NCBI GenBank assembly: GCA_963664835.2 | Contig: CAXXUG010000020.1 | Coordinates: 186,001 to 250,000 of the forward strand | Direction: 5' to 3' | Origin: G963664835 sp963664835 | Lineage (GTDB): Bacteria > Chloroflexota > UBA6077 > FW602-bin22 > JBCLEL01 | DNA: 64,000 nucleotides | In this document: positions 62,178 to 64,000 of the stretch, in pieces | Layout: every line of letters begins with the position of its first letter | Position numbering within the stretch: the stretch's first letter is position 1 | Notes under the pieces: generated by a model | Database searches by the model: none | What the model saw: only the letters and a program-made list of their open reading frames with translations | Told to the model about the DNA's origin: nothing | Translations under genes and position numbers: made by a program

Positions 62178-62809
62178 CGCTCACCCAAATTGGACTCCGG
62201 GCCGGCCGGCACCGCTACGCCGTATACGAATGGCGTCATCGGTTTCCATTGTCGATCCATCCACATGATATCGAAGCCGGCCGCCGCGATTGCCTTGTCG
62301 GTCCGTCGATTCGGGTGGCAGTTGGCCGCTGCAAGGCTCCAAACCGGCGCGAGCGTGTCCTGCACAAGCGCGTGTATACCGCCAACCGCCCTCACGTGCT
62401 CCACAAATCGAAACTCGCCGGCCGGCTTGAGAACTCTCCTGATCTCGCCAAATGCCCTCGCTTGGTCGCTCACCGAGCAGAGCACCAGCGTCGCGACGAC
62501 GGTATCGAATGTCGAGTCGCCGAACGGCAACGCCTCCGCCGGCGACGCCCGAAACTCGATCTCAAGGTTCAGATCCGCTGCTCGTTTGCGGGCCCGGGTC
62601 AGCATGAACGGGTCCGGCTCCGTCGCCACTATCTCGTCCGCCTGTCGGTAGTATGGGAAATTCGCGCCGGTTCCGGCGCCCACCTCCAACACCCGGCCCG
62701 TCGTCTGCCCAATAAGCGTCGTTCTGATCGGCCCGAGTATTTTCCTCTCAGTAGGCCCAGTAAGAAAATCGTAGCTTGCGGCGAACAACGGGTGTGCCCT
62801 CACCTTCAC
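62174..62809 (-). CDS. class I SAM-dependent methyltransferase
   Basis: 211 residues from GTG 62809 after AGGAGG. RVLEVGAGTGANFPYY (motif I), ATEPDPFML, and FDTVVATLVLCSVSDQARAF with EIRRVLKPAGEFRFVEHVRA are typical of the Methyltransf_11 / UbiE-like class. The CxxD-like Asp pattern places it near phospholipid or arsenite methyltransferases; the substrate is unknown. Cotranscribed with sco1. Confidence 0.82.
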   Translation of the reverse strand: MKVRAHPLFAASYDFLTGPTERKILGPIRTTLIGQTTGRVLEVGAGTGANFPYYRQADEIVATEPDPFMLTRARKRAADLNLEIEFRASPAEALPFGDSTFDTVVATLVLCSVSDQARAFGEIRRVLKPAGEFRFVEHVRAVGGIHALVQDTLAPVWSLAAANCHPNRRTDKAIAAAGFDIMWMDRQWKPMTPFVYGVAVPAGPESNLGER

Positions 62810-63109
62810 CGTTAATCTACCTCCTGCCAACCGTGGCGCTGCCAGCATCAACCGTCGAACCCGCCTCGATGCGACTCCAAACTCGTCGTGACCGCCACCT
62901 TATCTAATCGCGCTTCGAAAGTCGATTAACCAGCACCCCGATCTGGCGTGCGCCCTCCCTTAGACTTAGATGCCGGCTCTCCACCGGCAAACCTGCTACG
63001 CTACAACCAGAAGCAGCCGACCGGCAATGCATCGCAACTCCGTCGCCCGCCGACTTCGTCCCCGGCCATCACATGCTGATAAGGACCTACGCTATGGATA
63101 TCGGCACAC
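62810..63109. other. divergent intergenic region, nothing recognised
   Basis: 300 bp between the methyltransferase gene and the TolB-like gene, on opposite strands. It must hold both promoters; no repeat or RNA was seen. Confidence 0.4.
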
Positions 63110-64000
63110 TTGCCTGAGCGCCAATTCCCTTCCCTGATCCGGCTCTGGTTCATCATACCGTTCTTGCTTGCGGCTCTTCTTCCCGCATGTCAGCCCGCCG
63201 CCGACCTACCGGCCGGCCGGCTCGCGTTCGGGCGTCACAATGACCTCTGGGTTACCGACCGGTTGGGCGGCGAGCCGCGACGCATAACCTCGGTCCCTGC
63301 CGGCGCCCTCGCCGACGATCCGCGCTGGTCCCCCGGCGGCCGGCGCATCGCCTACGTCCAATCCTTGCCAACCGACTTCGATCCCGAAGACGTGCTGACT
63401 GCCTTCCCCCCATCCGATATCATCATCGTCGACGCGGATGGCTCCAGGCCCTGGATCGCGTTGGCCCACGGCAGTCCCGGCGTTCAGTTGCGCACCCCCA
63501 CATGGCTGCCCGACGAATCCGGCCTCCTCTACACCGAGTTCACAGCCCTCGTCAGGGACAACAAACCGGCCGGCGTCGACATCGCCCTCCGCCGTCTCGA
63601 CTTCGCTACCCTATCCACTACTCTCGTTCTTCCCGACGCGCTCAATGCCGACGTCTCGCCTGATGGCCGGCAAATCATCTACCTACCCTCCTTCAACGCC
63701 CCCGACCCCTCTGGTATTTGGTTAGCGGACCTCTCCGGCTCCAATCCCCGCATGATCTTCCACCATCCCGCGTTCGACGAGTATCATGCCCCCCGGTTCT
63801 CGCCCGACGGCCAGCACGTCGTCTTTACCGCCTCCGGTGGTCCCGATATACCCGGTGGTGCAACCCCGGTCGCCGGCTCTCGACCCCTGCCATTCGCTCA
63901 CTTTCCCATCTCCCCAGCCTCCGCGCACGGCCTGCCAGCCGATCTCTGGCTCATCGACGTCGATGGTACCAACCTTCGTCGCTTGACCAATGTCCGCGAA
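63110..64000 (+). CDS. TolB-like beta-propeller lipoprotein (3' end outside window)
   Basis: 297 codons are open to the window edge in a frame without an early ATG. TTG 63110 gives a signal peptide with lipobox LLPAC. PD40/WD40-like blades follow: DPRWSPGGRRIAYVQ, TWLPDESGLLYTEF, ADVSPDGRQIIYLP, and PRFSPDGQHVVFTASGG. Such repeats fold into a beta propeller, as in TolB and surface binding proteins. The in-frame region begins after a stop at 63080-63082, so the start is limited to a few positions. The function is unknown. Confidence 0.78.
   Translation, partial: MPERQFPSLIRLWFIIPFLLAALLPACQPAADLPAGRLAFGRHNDLWVTDRLGGEPRRITSVPAGALADDPRWSPGGRRIAYVQSLPTDFDPEDVLTAFPPSDIIIVDADGSRPWIALAHGSPGVQLRTPTWLPDESGLLYTEFTALVRDNKPAGVDIALRRLDFATLSTTLVLPDALNADVSPDGRQIIYLPSFNAPDPSGIWLADLSGSNPRMIFHHPAFDEYHAPRFSPDGQHVVFTASGGPDIPGGATPVAGSRPLPFAHFPISPASAHGLPADLWLIDVDGTNLRRLTNVRE

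Noticed and set aside
61329..62651. 440-residue plus-strand frame over sco1 and the methyltransferase
   Set aside because: Antisense to two genes with clear catalytic motifs; itself without recognisable domains.

Overview
The window is high-GC bacterial chromosome. It most resembles a member of the Chloroflexota (or a relative known from a metagenome). The reasons are gene content, not a marker gene: a Y-family polymerase / DUF6504 / DnaE2 mutagenesis cassette, a type I-G (formerly I-U) CRISPR-Cas locus, PPC-domain surface protein, CopC-CopD-cytochrome fusion, frequent TTG/GTG starts, and many dispersed palindromic repeats. No rRNA or tRNA gene was found, so the assignment is an inference.

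Layout. 0-3.8 kb: translesion cassette (polY 3' end, DUF6504, dnaE2 with one frameshift). 3.8-8.3 kb: small membrane protein, a Tat-exported HNH-like membrane protein, an HpaB/4-hydroxybutyryl-CoA dehydratase-family enzyme and a decayed DUF3800 tail. 8.3-9.9 kb: insertion sequence copy 1. 10-17.3 kb: Nudix hydrolase, alpha/beta hydrolase, an SDR / sugar nucleotidyltransferase / TPP-E1alpha cassette, an NAD-dependent epimerase, a DUF433/DUF5615 toxin-antitoxin-like module and a cupin. 17.4-29.1 kb: a defence island made of a Phd-RelE module, a nine-repeat CRISPR array, cas4-cas1, cas2, csb2, csb1, csb3, cas3, a chimeric cas3/transketolase remnant and a VapBC module. 29.7-43.4 kb: transketolase, an orphan DNA methyltransferase, a phosphotransferase-like protein, Uma2, a padR-modABC molybdate operon, an MFS carrier, orphan HigA, a PIN/HTH pair, GNAT and an NCS2 permease with an unusual C-terminal domain. 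43.7-47.2 kb: a stretch of frameshifted genes and fragments. 47.1-51.3 kb: DUF5131 protein, a two-component system and a lipoprotein. 52.4-63 kb: a large PPC protein and a copper / cytochrome-oxidase-assembly cluster (DUF3105, CopC-CopD-cyt c, accessory secreted proteins, SCO1, methyltransferase) cut by insertion sequence copy 2. The window ends inside a TolB-like lipoprotein gene.

How the parts work together. The cas genes form one tight operon (overlaps of 1-8 bp, gaps of at most 17 bp) running leftward into the array. The repeat, read in the same direction, ends in an ATTGAAGG handle, so the array is probably transcribed the same way with its leader between cas4-cas1 and the array. The operon is bracketed by two toxin-antitoxin modules. 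Both insertion sequences have exact 7-bp target duplications of different sequence, so they are independent insertions and not the ends of a composite transposon.

Two observations matter most. First, the short ORF translationally coupled to cas3 is a fusion of a second Cas3 N-terminus to a transketolase C-terminus. Second, nearly every frameshift whose direction can be read is a single-base insertion, mostly in short G/C runs, including three insertions within 45 bp that cancel out and destroy an SDR active site. The second must be checked against raw reads before any gene here is called a true pseudogene.
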